DNA of 64,000 nt from DATBLE01 sp963719325 (GTDB lineage Bacteria > Actinomycetota > Thermoleophilia > Gaiellales > Gaiellaceae): the NCBI GenBank assembly GCA_963719325.1, contig CAVRBW010000005.1:124001-188000 (forward strand), given 5' to 3'. The notes beneath the pieces are model-generated. The model worked only from the letters and a program-made list of their open reading frames with translations, ran no database searches and was not told the origin of the DNA. Numbering within the stretch: the stretch's first letter is position 1; the number at the start of each line of letters is the position of its first letter. Positions 33,712 to 43,328 of this stretch are shown piece after piece. Position numbers and translations under genes: made by a program.

Positions 33712-34490
33712 GTGCAACTCGACGCTTCGCACGCGCTGCTCGTGAAGCCCGGGGCGAAGGCGAGCCGATCACCGATCTGGCCGACCGAGAACTTCGCATC
33801 CTGCTCGCCCACGATCTGCTCGACGTGACCTGGACGCGGCACGGACCGGGCCAGCAGGGCACGAATCCGCATGTCCATCTCGAGCACGTCGACTCCTTCT
33901 TCGTGCTCGAGGGTGAGCTGACTCTCGGGATCGGGCCGCAGGCCGAGGACGTGCGCGCTCCCGCTGGAACGTTCGTCTCGGTCCCCCAGAACGTCGTCCA
34001 CTGCTTCCGGAACGCCGGCGACGAGACCGTCGTCTTCCTGAACTTCCATTCGCCGAGCTGCGGCTTCGCGGACTATCTCCGCGGCCAGAGCGATTTCGAC
34101 AGCTTCGATCCGCCCGCCGACGGCGGCCGCCCTGCGTCCGACGTGATCCTCAGCCTCCCCGACGACGGCGAACGGTTCGTGCGGGCTGATCGCGTCAACC
34201 TGATCAAGGCCGAGCTGCCGGAGCTGTCGGCGTTTCAGCTCACGGTCGATCCCGCCTGGGAGGGCATCGGAGCCCACGACCACACCGACCACGTCGACAC
34301 GTTCTTCGTGCTCGAGGGAGAGGCCGGCCTCGTCGTCGGAGACAGCGTGGTTCGCGCCGGAGCGGGCTCGTTCTATGCGGCCCCGCCCGGGACGCGCCAC
34401 GGGCTCCGAAACGACCCTGCCGGACGCATTGCCTTGCTCAACGTGCATGCGCCGGATGCTGGTTTTGCCGCGAGCATTCGCCGCCGGTAG
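33712..34490 (+). pseudogene. Bicupin protein with single-base frameshift near its N-terminus
   Basis: This is a two-domain cupin of about 259 aa. The first cupin carries HVHLEHVDSFFVLEGEL, the second HDHTDHVDTFFVLEGEA, each with the metal-binding His/Glu set. The first 14 residues from GTG 33712 (VQLDASHALLVKPG) are in one frame, while the rest (GEGEPITDLADREL onward) is in another. One added G in the GGGG run at 33751-33754 would join them as VKPG-GEGEPIT, a normal cupin N-terminus. An uninterrupted frame from ATG 33678 exists but starts with Arg-rich residues. A sequencing indel is the likeliest cause. The substrate is unknown. Confidence 0.72.
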
Positions 34491-34517
34491 ACGCAAGGCG
34501 TTCGCGACTCCAAGGGC

Positions 34518-34733
34518 CTACTTGAACGTCCAGTGGTTGGGGTGCGCGCGGATCGCCGCCCGGGTCATCACGATCCGCTGGATCGCGTGCACGTGGGAGA
34601 TGACCTCGTCGCGATCGGACGGATGCGCCTGCGGCAGCTCCTTGAACTTGACGTACACCTGCTCGGCGAGCTTCGCGACCTCGATCTCCTCCGGAGTCAA
34701 CCCCCGCACGTCCATGTCGGCCAGTTCTCCCAC
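34518..34733 (-). CDS. Small conserved-looking helical protein in the mutasome neighbourhood
   Basis: This is a 71-aa protein if GTG 34733 is used, or 65 aa from ATG 34715. It is largely helical (LTPEEIEVAKLAEQVYVKFKELP, then EVISHVHAIQRIVMTRAAIRA), without Cys or membrane segments. It starts 1-2 nt after the stop of the DUF6504-like gene, so the two are probably co-transcribed. No family is recognised. Its end faces the convergent bicupin gene. Confidence 0.6.
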   Translation of the reverse strand: MGELADMDVRGLTPEEIEVAKLAEQVYVKFKELPQAHPSDRDEVISHVHAIQRIVMTRAAIRAHPNHWTFK

Positions 34734-34734
34734 A

Positions 34735-34941
34735 TCACGCTCCCCGTTGCGAGAACCAGCCGCCCTGGTCCTGGTCGCGAAAGACGACGACGTTCTGGCC
34801 GCTCTCGAGGACGACCTCGAAGTAGCGTCGACTGACCGGCTCCTCCGTCCACCAGCGGTCGACGACACGCCATTCCTCGCGGAGCGCGGCCACCGGCTGC
34901 CGGTTCACCCGGCACGGCGTCCCGTCAAAGGTCTCCTCCAC
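34735..34941 (-). CDS. DUF6504-like small protein next to imuB
   Basis: This 68-aa protein contains TPCRVNRQPVAALREEWRV, then DRWWTEEPVSRRYFEVVLESG and RDQDQGGWFSQR. The Trp-Trp and R-Y-F-x-V pattern resembles the small DUF6504 proteins that accompany ImuB and DnaE2 in actinobacteria and Firmicutes. I assign this by recall, not by search. GTG 34941 is the first start after the repeat element. The role in translesion synthesis is not established. Confidence 0.6.
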   Translation of the reverse strand: MEETFDGTPCRVNRQPVAALREEWRVVDRWWTEEPVSRRYFEVVLESGQNVVVFRDQDQGGWFSQRGA

Positions 34942-34964
34942 CAGTGCGGGTTGAGGTTCGGCGG

Positions 34965-35084
34965 AAAACGGGGGAACCCGTGGTTCCCGCCGTGGGAACC
35001 CCTGGCTCCCCTCCTTCTTCTGCGCGTCGAGTCGAACCGTCCTTGGGCTCCGCTCGGGCAAAGCCCGGCTCCGCCCGCACACGT
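34965..35084 (-). repeat. Dispersed stem-loop repeat, family 2 copy G
   Basis: This 120-nt element lies between imuB and the DUF6504-like gene. On the minus strand it reads GCGGGCGGAGCCGGGCTTTG, the body with TTCGACTCGACGCGCAG, AAGAAGGAGGGGAGCC, and then two successive G/C stem-loops. One of these is GGGAACC-ACG-GGTTCCC, followed by CCCG. It is the longest copy because the terminal hairpin is duplicated. It matches copies E and F. Confidence 0.72.
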
Positions 35085-35121
35085 CTGTGAATGCCTCCTT
35101 CAAAGGCCATACTGCTGAGCG

Positions 35122-36306
35122 TCATCCGTCCCGCGGGACGAGGAGCGCACGCCGTTCGGGGATGCGCGACCACGGCGCAACCTCGACGACGGTGGCGACT
35201 GCGCCTGCGCCGGCGCTCGCACGCACCTGGCGCAGCCCCTCCCGCAGGCGAGACTGAAGCTCGTCGCCCTCGGGGCGGATGAGCGCAAGCTGGCGTCCGG
35301 ACGACTCGACCAGCCCGGCGAGCTCGACCCCGAGCGTGAGAACGGGCGCGGGAAGCTCTGCGAGCTTCGGCCCGAGTGCCGCCCGCAGGACCCCCCGCTC
35401 CGCGCTCGGCTCGCGCAGCGTCACCGTGCGACGCCACGAGCCTCCGCCGACGAGCCGCGCCGACAGCGCGACCTTGCGGATCTCCCGCCCGCCGCGCTCG
35501 GAGCGGGCGAGAATCCGGTCGAGCAGTGCGTTCAGTGCCCGCCGGAGCGTCAGTTCGTTGCCGACCGCCTCCGGGAACTCGAGCCGCTCGACGATCTCCG
35601 CGGGCGGGCGGCGAGCTCGCACCCGATCTCGATCGCCGCCCCTCGCCAGGCTCCAGGCGCGCCGGCCGTCCGGCCCCAATCGTTCGGCGACGGCAGCGCC
35701 CGGCAGCCCGGCAAGCTGTCCGATCTTCTTGACGCCCAGGTGATCGAGCTCCTCACGCCGCTCCTGGTCGAGCGGGAGGAGGGTCAGCGGCAGCGGCGCG
35801 AGGAAGTCCTGCGTCTGCTCGTCGGAGACGACGATCGCCTGGCCCGGACGGGCGATCGCCGCCGCGGCAAGAGCGGCGAAACGCCGCTCGGCGGCGCCGG
35901 CGGAGGCGTCCCAGGACACGCCGACGGCACGCAACGCACGCTTCAAGGCGGGTGCGACGCCGCCGTAGAGCCGCTCGACGCCCTTGGTCTCGAAGTAGAG
36001 GCACCCGGGCTCGACGGGCTCGACCGCGAAGCCGTCGTCCTCGAGCCTGCGGACGATCACCTCCCACGCCTGCTCCACTCCGGCGGGGTCGCGCTCGACG
36101 AGAACGAGCGCCGGGCACGTCGCGAGCGCCTCGCCGAGACGCATCTCCGGTCGCACCCCTGCCGCTTCGGCAGCTGCGGTGACGGGCCCCAGCAACGGCT
36201 CCGAGCCGGGTAGCGGCGCCAGCGCAGCGGGTTGAAGGCCGAGCCTCGGCCGCTCGCGCAGCGCCGCTCGAAGCTCGAATCCACCGATGAGGATGCAGGC
36301 GATCAT
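35122..36306 (-). CDS. imuB: ImuB-like Y-family polymerase homologue
   Basis: This 394-aa Y-family (UmuC/DinB-fold) protein lacks the catalytic acidic residues: the N-terminus reads MIACILIGGFELRAALRE instead of the D-x-D pattern. Such catalytically dead ImuB proteins tether DnaE2 to the sliding clamp in SOS mutagenesis. Recognisable parts are GVRPEMRLGEALATCP (about residues 50-65), the palm/thumb GVKKIGQLAGLPGAAVAERLG helix-hairpin-helix, and a little-finger domain ending in RRALLVPRDG. The start (ATG 36306) is immediately preceded by two LexA boxes. Confidence 0.88.
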   Translation of the reverse strand: MIACILIGGFELRAALRERPRLGLQPAALAPLPGSEPLLGPVTAAAEAAGVRPEMRLGEALATCPALVLVERDPAGVEQAWEVIVRRLEDDGFAVEPVEPGCLYFETKGVERLYGGVAPALKRALRAVGVSWDASAGAAERRFAALAAAAIARPGQAIVVSDEQTQDFLAPLPLTLLPLDQERREELDHLGVKKIGQLAGLPGAAVAERLGPDGRRAWSLARGGDRDRVRARRPPAEIVERLEFPEAVGNELTLRRALNALLDRILARSERGGREIRKVALSARLVGGGSWRRTVTLREPSAERGVLRAALGPKLAELPAPVLTLGVELAGLVESSGRQLALIRPEGDELQSRLREGLRQVRASAGAGAVATVVEVAPWSRIPERRALLVPRDG

Positions 36307-36347
36307 CCCGAACACATGTTCTACACGAACGTATGTTCGTCTGTCAA
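36307..36347 (-). promoter_or_regulatory. SOS-controlled imuB promoter with two LexA boxes
   Basis: On the minus strand a consensus -35 TTGACA (36342-36347) is followed after 18 nt by TAGAAC (36318-36323), 11 nt before the ATG. Two GAAC-N4-GTTC sequences lie here: CGAACACATGTTCT at 36309-36322 and CGAACGTATGTTCG at 36326-36339 (plus-strand reading), centres 17 nt apart. One box fills the -35/-10 spacer and the other covers the -10 and start region. This is textbook placement for LexA repression, and it is typical of actinobacterial SOS boxes. Confidence 0.85.
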
Positions 36348-36402
36348 GTGGCTCTCCGAAATGGCCGAGGGACGGCGTAGAACGGCAGGACGCGTTCCCC
36401 GG

Positions 36403-36408
36403 TACCCT
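36403..36408 (+). promoter_or_regulatory. Leaderless -10 element of typA
   Basis: TACCCT lies 6 nt before GTG 36415, with no SD. The flanking GGTACCCT matches the one before the bicupin gene at 33696-33703. Confidence 0.5.
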
Positions 36409-36414
36409 CGGTCG

Positions 36415-38259
<1,845 letters not shown>

Positions 38260-38272
38260 TGGCGCGCCACTG

Positions 38273-38722
38273 ATGGGCGAGCATCTGACCCCGGATCAGT
38301 ACGAGCGGCTGGCGGCCGAGCTGGCCGAGCTCGAAGGCCCCAGGCGCAAGGAGATCGTCGACGCGATCGCCGTCGCCCGTGGCCACGGTGACCTCTCCGA
38401 GAACTTCGAGTATCACGCGGCCAAGAACGAGCAGGGCCTGCTCGAACGCAAGATCACGATCCTGCGGGCGCGGCTCGAGGATGCGGTGATCGCGGAGGGC
38501 GGCGATGCCGACGTCGTCGCCGTCGGATCCCATGTCGTGATCGAGGACGAGGAGGGCGAACGGCTCGAGCTCGAGATCTCGGCCCTCGGCGGCGGCGGAA
38601 CCACGTCTCCCTCCGCCCCGCTCGGCGCGTCCCTGCTCGGCAGGCGGGTCGGCGACGTGGTCGAGGTCCCGGCTCCGCGAGGATCGTGGCGCGCGACGAT
38701 CGTCGGGATCAAGGCGCCGTAG
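38273..38722 (+). CDS. greA: Transcription elongation factor GreA family
   Basis: This 149-aa protein has an N-terminal antiparallel coiled coil (about residues 5-75). The conserved tip ARGHGDLSENFEYHAAKNEQ places the acidic Asp/Glu pair that helps RNA polymerase cleave backtracked transcripts. A C-terminal FKBP-like domain ends with GRRVGDVVEVPAPRG. A Gly-rich loop (GGGGTTSPSA) extends the C-terminal domain. The gene follows typA closely and is convergent to the MFS gene with a 6-nt gap. Confidence 0.93.
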   Translation: MGEHLTPDQYERLAAELAELEGPRRKEIVDAIAVARGHGDLSENFEYHAAKNEQGLLERKITILRARLEDAVIAEGGDADVVAVGSHVVIEDEEGERLELEISALGGGGTTSPSAPLGASLLGRRVGDVVEVPAPRGSWRATIVGIKAP

Positions 38723-38728
38723 CGCCTT

Positions 38729-40210
38729 TCAGGCAGCCTCTTCCGCAGGGATTCGCACGGGCTGCCGAGCGTCGTCCGCCGGTGCGGGAGCCGAGCCGCG
38801 ATGCGGCAGGGCGAAGCTGGCTACGGCGACGAAGCAGGCGATCACGATCTGGACCGCGAGCACGGTGACGAAGCCGTCCTTGACGCCGAGACTGTCCGCG
38901 CTGGAGAGCGAGAGGAAGAGGCTGCCGAGCGCTGCCACGCCGAGCGCGAGCGACGTCTGTTGCGTCGTCGTCAGGATCCCGCTGCCCACGCCCGCGCGGG
39001 CCGGCGGCACACCGGCGAGCACGACGCCGAAGAGCGGGCTCATCACCAGGCCCTGGCCGAAGCCGGCGACGAGCATCGCCGGGGCGAGAACGAGCGGGTC
39101 GATGTCCGGCCAGCGGAGCAGCAGCGTGGCCGCGAGCCCTCCCAGGCCGAGGCCCTGTAGCAGTGCTCCCGCAACGAGCACGAGCCGCCCGTAGCGCGCC
39201 AGCAAGCCAGGGGTGACGAGCGAGGCGACGAGGAAGCTCAACGCCATCGGCACGAGCGTGACTCCGGAGCGGAGCGCCCCGAAGCCCGCCCCCCGCTGGA
39301 AGCTGAGCGCGGAGACGAACATGAACGCGCCGAAGCCCCCGAAAAACGGAACGGCGATCATCAATCCGCGGCGCATCCCCACCAGATCGAGCATCGACGG
39401 CGGAACGAGTGGATGTGCTCCGCGTCGCTCGAGGCGGTACTCGACCGCGGCGAAACAGGCCGCTGCGGGAGGCAGGAGCGCGAGAACCGGCCACGACCAG
39501 GTCGGCCAGCCGAGCGCGCGACCTTCGGTGAGCGGGATCAGCAAGGCCAGCACGGCGATGCCGAGCAATGTCGTACCGAGGAGGTCGATCGGCGCCGGCT
39601 CCGCCGAGCGCGTCGCGGGCACATGCCGCCACGCAAGGAGCAGCCCGGCGACCCCGATCGGGACGTTGACCAGGAAGATCGGGCGCCAGCTCTGCCCCGC
39701 GAAGTCTGCGGACACGATCGCACCCCCGGCGAGCTGGCCGACGATCGCCGCAATCCCGGCGGTCGCGCCGTAGAAGCCCAGCCCGCGAGCCCGCTCCCTC
39801 CCTTCGGTCGCCGACTGGATCGTCGCGAGCACCTGCGGGACCATCAGCGCCGCAGACGCACCCTGGACGGCACGCGCCACCACGAGCGTCACGTCGGTCG
39901 GCGCAAGACCGCACGCGAGCGACGTGACCGTAAAGGACGCCATTCCAGCCATGAAGAGGCGGCGCCGGCCGAAGAGATCGCCCAGACGGCCGCCCAGCAC
40001 GAGCAACAGCGCATAGGGGACGCCGTAGCCCGCGACGACCAGCTCGAGCGTCCCGGCCGAGGCGTCCAGATCGCGCTCGATGGTCGGCAACGCCACGTTG
40101 ACGATGAAGAAGTCGGCGATCGCGAGAAAGGCGCCCAGGAGCACCGTCGCCAGGCCGAGCCGCGACAACCCCGTCGGTGCCGCTCTGAGCTGAGCGTTTC
40201 CAGCGCTCAT
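38729..40210 (-). CDS. MFS drug exporter, DHA2 (14-TM) family
   Basis: This 493-aa protein has 14 hydrophobic segments. LGAFLAIADFFIVNVALPTIERDL (family TM1 motif D), GGRLGDLFGRRRLFMAG (motif A), and VQGASAALMVPQVLATIQ (motif C region) identify the EmrB/QacA drug:H+ antiporter group. The substrate is unknown. ATG 40210 was chosen. It is divergent from an XRE-family regulator, with a perfect 7-bp inverted repeat between them, so local control by that regulator is likely. Confidence 0.9.
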   Translation of the reverse strand: MSAGNAQLRAAPTGLSRLGLATVLLGAFLAIADFFIVNVALPTIERDLDASAGTLELVVAGYGVPYALLLVLGGRLGDLFGRRRLFMAGMASFTVTSLACGLAPTDVTLVVARAVQGASAALMVPQVLATIQSATEGRERARGLGFYGATAGIAAIVGQLAGGAIVSADFAGQSWRPIFLVNVPIGVAGLLLAWRHVPATRSAEPAPIDLLGTTLLGIAVLALLIPLTEGRALGWPTWSWPVLALLPPAAACFAAVEYRLERRGAHPLVPPSMLDLVGMRRGLMIAVPFFGGFGAFMFVSALSFQRGAGFGALRSGVTLVPMALSFLVASLVTPGLLARYGRLVLVAGALLQGLGLGGLAATLLLRWPDIDPLVLAPAMLVAGFGQGLVMSPLFGVVLAGVPPARAGVGSGILTTTQQTSLALGVAALGSLFLSLSSADSLGVKDGFVTVLAVQIVIACFVAVASFALPHRGSAPAPADDARQPVRIPAEEAA

Positions 40211-40258
40211 GCATCCACTTTGGCGACGCCGGCCAACCCAGTACCAGAGGGCGTCTAT

Positions 40259-40279
40259 CCGGGTATCAGCTCTACCCGG
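40259..40279. promoter_or_regulatory. Candidate operator between the MFS pump and its divergent regulator
   Basis: CCGGGTA (40259-40265) and TACCCGG (40273-40279) form a perfect 7-bp inverted repeat with a 7-nt spacer, in the 103-nt divergent gap. It lies about 35 nt upstream of the regulator start. The size and symmetry suit a dimeric HTH protein; the link to this regulator is inference from position. Confidence 0.55.
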
Positions 40280-40313
40280 CTCAAGGCCTGCCTGCTCGGG
40301 AATACTGGTGTGG

Positions 40314-41198
40314 ATGGTGATGGTCGACGCCCAGACCGCGGCGTTCGCGCACGAGGCGCGGCGCCGGGAGCTGGCCGCCTTCCTGCGCAGCCGGCGGGAG
40401 CGGATCGCCCCGCAGCAGGTGGGCCTCCCGCCCACGCGGCGCCGGCGGACGCCGGGTCTTCGCCGCGAGGAGGTGGCGCAGCTCGCGGGAGTCGGGATCA
40501 CCTGGTACACGTGGCTCGAGCAGGGGCGCGACATCAAGCCGTCGGCCGAGGTGCTGCACGCGGTCGCGCGCGCCCTCCAGCTCGATACGCACGAGCACGC
40601 GCACCTGCTGACCCTCGCCGGGGCCGCGGAGAACGGCGTGGGAGGCGAGCACCAGGCCCTGCCACCCACCGCGCAGCTCTTGCTCGACCAGCTCGAGCCG
40701 TATCCGGCTCTGGTCGTGAACGCGCGGTACGACCTGCTCGCCTACAACCGCGTCTACGCGAGCGGCTTCCCCGAGCTCGAGTCAGTGCCGATCGAGGACC
40801 GGAATGCGCTCTGGCTGCTGTTCACCCATCCACGCTGGCGAACGTCGGTGCTCGACTGGGAGGACGCCGGCGCACGCATGGTCGCGCAGTTCCGGGCGGC
40901 GATGGCCGAGCACCTCGCCGAGCCCGCGTGGAAGGCGCTCGTCGCGAGGCTCCACCGGGCGTCTCCGGAGTTCGGCGTGATCTGGAAGCAGCACGACGTC
41001 CAGGGCCCGGAGAGCCGGGCGAAGCGATTCCGCCACCCCGACGTCGGCCTGCTGGTGATGGACTACACCTACCTCTGGCTCGCGCCTCGCCTCGGCACGC
41101 GACTCGTCACCTACACGCCTGCCGACGCCGAGACGCGCGAGCGCCTCGAGCGGCTTCAACTCCTGCTCGACGACCGCCGCCGCGCCGACGCGGCCTAG
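40314..41198 (+). CDS. XRE-family regulator with MmyB-type ligand domain
   Basis: This 294-aa protein has an N-terminal HTH (about residues 10-75) with RRRTPGLRREEVAQLAGVGITWYTWLEQGRDIKPSAEVLHAVARAL, which is typical of the MmyB-like group. A C-terminal PAS-like sensor domain (PALVVNARYDLLAYNRVYASGF onward) is thought to bind a small hydrophobic ligand. It most likely controls the divergent MFS pump. The start is ATG 40314 with AATACT 7 nt upstream. Its end overlaps the convergent cupin gene by 4 nt. Confidence 0.87.
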   Translation: MVMVDAQTAAFAHEARRRELAAFLRSRRERIAPQQVGLPPTRRRRTPGLRREEVAQLAGVGITWYTWLEQGRDIKPSAEVLHAVARALQLDTHEHAHLLTLAGAAENGVGGEHQALPPTAQLLLDQLEPYPALVVNARYDLLAYNRVYASGFPELESVPIEDRNALWLLFTHPRWRTSVLDWEDAGARMVAQFRAAMAEHLAEPAWKALVARLHRASPEFGVIWKQHDVQGPESRAKRFRHPDVGLLVMDYTYLWLAPRLGTRLVTYTPADAETRERLERLQLLLDDRRRADAA

Positions 41199-41557
41199 AG
41201 CCGCTCGAGCTCTTCGACCGTGCGCTCGTTGCGCACGTTGCCCGTGTTCAGGACCGTCTTCGGCTCGACGAGGACAACGTGCGTCTCGCCCTCCGCGACC
41301 GGGCAGTGCTCGACGCCCTTCGGCACCACGATCAGCTCGCCCGGCTCGATCACGACGTCGCCGTCGCGGAACTGCATCCGCAGCCGGCCGGAGACGACCA
41401 GGAAGAGCTCGTCCTCCTCGTCGTGGTGGTGCCAGACGAACTCGCCGTCGAGCTTGACCACCTTGACGTAGGCGTCGTTCAGCTCGGCGACGATCTTCGG
41501 GCTCCAGCGCTCGTCGAACTGCGCGAGCTTCTCGGCGAGTGAGACCTTGTCGACCAT
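41195..41557 (-). CDS. Single-domain cupin protein
   Basis: This 120-aa cupin of the beta-barrel fold has VWHHHDEEDELFLVVSGRLRMQF (His triplet and Glu of metal motif 1) and VPKGVEHCPVAEGE (motif 2). It belongs to the mannose-6-phosphate isomerase-like small cupins. The function is unknown. A leaderless -10, TAGGAT (41564-41569, minus strand), lies 6 nt before the ATG. It is convergent to the XRE gene. Confidence 0.85.
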   Translation of the reverse strand: MVDKVSLAEKLAQFDERWSPKIVAELNDAYVKVVKLDGEFVWHHHDEEDELFLVVSGRLRMQFRDGDVVIEPGELIVVPKGVEHCPVAEGETHVVLVEPKTVLNTGNVRNERTVEELERL

Positions 41558-41583
41558 ACGCCGATCCTAGATGTCGAAGGGCG

Positions 41584-42180
41584 TCAGCCGTCGAGGTCGA
41601 GAAGCGCCTCGTAGAGCGCCAGCGAGGTATCGGCGACACGGAGCGCGAGCCAGGTGTGATCGCGGCTCTCGACCGCTGGGACGAAGACGACCCCGCGGCG
41701 GTTGACGTTCAGCAAGCCCTCCTCCGCGACCGCCCGGGCGACGTCGAGCCAGCCTGACGGACGCCCGGCGAGGTCGACGGCTGCGGCCCGGTCGCCGATG
41801 TCGTAGCGGCGCCCGCGTTTGCGCACGAGAACGAGTACCGGCTCGCCCTCGACGTACGAGCTGCCCGTGTCGAGCAGGACCTCCCCGCGCTCGCCCCAGG
41901 TCGCACGGGCCGCCGCCAGCTCCGCGCGAAGCGCCTCCGTGCGGTCGAGCTCGGGCGCCTCGGCCGCGCGCCTGAGCTCCGGCCACGAGCGGTGGCCGGA
42001 CTCGACGGCGACGACGTGCTGCGCGTCACTGAGCACGAAGCGGAGCTCGGCGCGAGTACCGAGCACGCGCTCGGCACGGACGAGCGCCTCCGGTTCGCGG
42101 GCGCGAAATGCACGCAACAGGCGCTTCGCCTGCTTGCGGTGGAAGTCGAGGTCGAGACGGCCTGGCTGCCGATTCTGCAC
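41584..42180 (-). CDS. Uncharacterised two-domain protein (ankyrin-like N-terminal region)
   Basis: This is a 198-aa protein. Residues 8-70 (LDFHRKQAKRLLRAFRAREPEAL, then LSDAQHVVAVESGHRSWPEL) match a short helical domain often found in front of ankyrin-repeat proteins in actinobacteria. Residues 95-195 form a separate domain (YDIGDRAAAVDLAGRPSGWLDVA, RRGVVFVPAV), resembling a small uncharacterised fold. The GTG start has a clear AGGAGGAAT SD. Function unknown. Confidence 0.7.
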   Translation of the reverse strand: MQNRQPGRLDLDFHRKQAKRLLRAFRAREPEALVRAERVLGTRAELRFVLSDAQHVVAVESGHRSWPELRRAAEAPELDRTEALRAELAAARATWGERGEVLLDTGSSYVEGEPVLVLVRKRGRRYDIGDRAAAVDLAGRPSGWLDVARAVAEEGLLNVNRRGVVFVPAVESRDHTWLALRVADTSLALYEALLDLDG

Positions 42181-42353
42181 GACGATTCCTCCTTCGGTGA
42201 TGCCCGCCGTCCGCTTCCACGGGCGAAAGAGGTCGTCTCGGTTGAGCAGGTCGTTCGCTCGAGGTGGGAACGTCCCTTCCCGCGGACCGGATGCGCCCTC
42301 GCGCGCTCAGGCAACCTACCACGGAGACTCCGCCCCTCTGTTAGAACCCAGTC
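42181..42353. other. Divergent intergenic region
   Basis: This 173-nt divergent gap contains the SD of the minus-strand gene (AGGAGGAAT near 42184-42192). TAGAAC at 42342-42347 lies 6 nt before the aldo/keto reductase ATG and is the same hexamer as the imuB -10. Otherwise I see no structure I can name. Confidence 0.4.
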
Positions 42354-43328
42354 ATGCGCTATCGCACGCTGGGAAAGACCGGCCTCGAGGTCTCCGAGCT
42401 CGGCTACGGAGCCTGGGGGATCGGCAAGACGATGTGGATCGGCGCCGACGACGAGGAGTCGCTGCGCGCCCTGCGGCGCGCGATCGAGCTCGGCGTGAAC
42501 TTCATCGACACGGCACTCGGCTACGGGCAAGGCCACAGCGAGCGGCTCGTCGGCCAGGTCGTCCGTGACTCGCCCGAGACCGTGTACGTGGCGACGAAGG
42601 CGCCGCCGAAGAACATGCGGTGGCCCGCGCCGGCCGGCGTTCGCGCCGAGGACGCCTTCCCCGGCGACTGGATTGCCGGGTGCGTCGAGCAGAGCCTGGC
42701 CAACCTCGCGCTGGAGACGATCGACCTCCTCCAGTTCCACGTCTGGTCCGACGAGTGGGTCGAGCAGGGTGATTGGCCGGAGGCGATCGAGCAGCTCAAG
42801 CGTGACGGGAAGATCCGCTTCTTCGGCGTCTCGATCAACGACCACCAGCCGGCGAACGCCGTTCGGCTGGTCGAGAGCGGCGCCGTCGACACCGTCCAGG
42901 TGATCTACAACCTCTTCGACCAGAGCCCCGAAGACGAGCTCTTCCCGGCCGTCGAGAAGGCGAACGTCGGCGTGATCGTGCGCGTTCCGTTCGACGAAGG
43001 CGGCTTGACCGGCAACGTCAGGCCGGACACGACCTTCCCTGACGGCGATTTCCGCAACAGCTACTTCGGCGGCAATCGCAAGCAGGAGGTGTGGGAGCGC
43101 GCGCAGGCGATCGCGGCAGACGCAGACGTCCCGGTCGAACGGCTTGCCGAGACGGCGCTGCGGTTCTGCGTTTCGCATCCGGCGGTCTCGACGGTGATCG
43201 CCGGGATGCGCTCGCTGCGGAACGTCGAGGCGAATGCCGCAGCCGTCGAAGCCGGCCCGCTCGACGAGGCGGCGCTCCAGCGCCTGCGCCCGCACCGGTG
43301 GGTCCGCCTACCCTACCAGTGGTTTTGA
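42354..43328 (+). CDS. Aldo/keto reductase
   Basis: This 324-aa NADPH-dependent oxidoreductase of the AKR (TIM barrel) superfamily begins MRYRTLGKTGLEVSELGYGAWGIG. FIDTALGYGQGHSERLVGQ holds the catalytic Asp/Tyr, KAPPKNM the Lys region, and LQFHVW the catalytic-pocket His. The C-terminal part ends AVSTVIAGMRSLRNVEAN (NADP-binding). The substrate is not predictable. The gene ends exactly where a compositionally odd AT-rich stretch starts. Confidence 0.92.
   Translation: MRYRTLGKTGLEVSELGYGAWGIGKTMWIGADDEESLRALRRAIELGVNFIDTALGYGQGHSERLVGQVVRDSPETVYVATKAPPKNMRWPAPAGVRAEDAFPGDWIAGCVEQSLANLALETIDLLQFHVWSDEWVEQGDWPEAIEQLKRDGKIRFFGVSINDHQPANAVRLVESGAVDTVQVIYNLFDQSPEDELFPAVEKANVGVIVRVPFDEGGLTGNVRPDTTFPDGDFRNSYFGGNRKQEVWERAQAIAADADVPVERLAETALRFCVSHPAVSTVIAGMRSLRNVEANAAAVEAGPLDEAALQRLRPHRWVRLPYQWF

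Noticed and set aside
33680..33862. N-terminal extension of dnaE2 to 33862
   Set aside because: The conserved PHP start is at 33679, and the added residues are antisense to the bicupin gene and not conserved.
34735..35103. Longer version of the DUF6504-like gene starting at 35103
   Set aside because: The first 54 residues are translated repeat copy G and show no conserved pattern.
42181..42353. Possible glycine riboswitch (CTCAGGCAAC and CCGAAGGAGGAA similarities)
   Set aside because: The two motifs are on opposite strands and in the wrong order, and CCGAAGGAGGAA is an ordinary SD.
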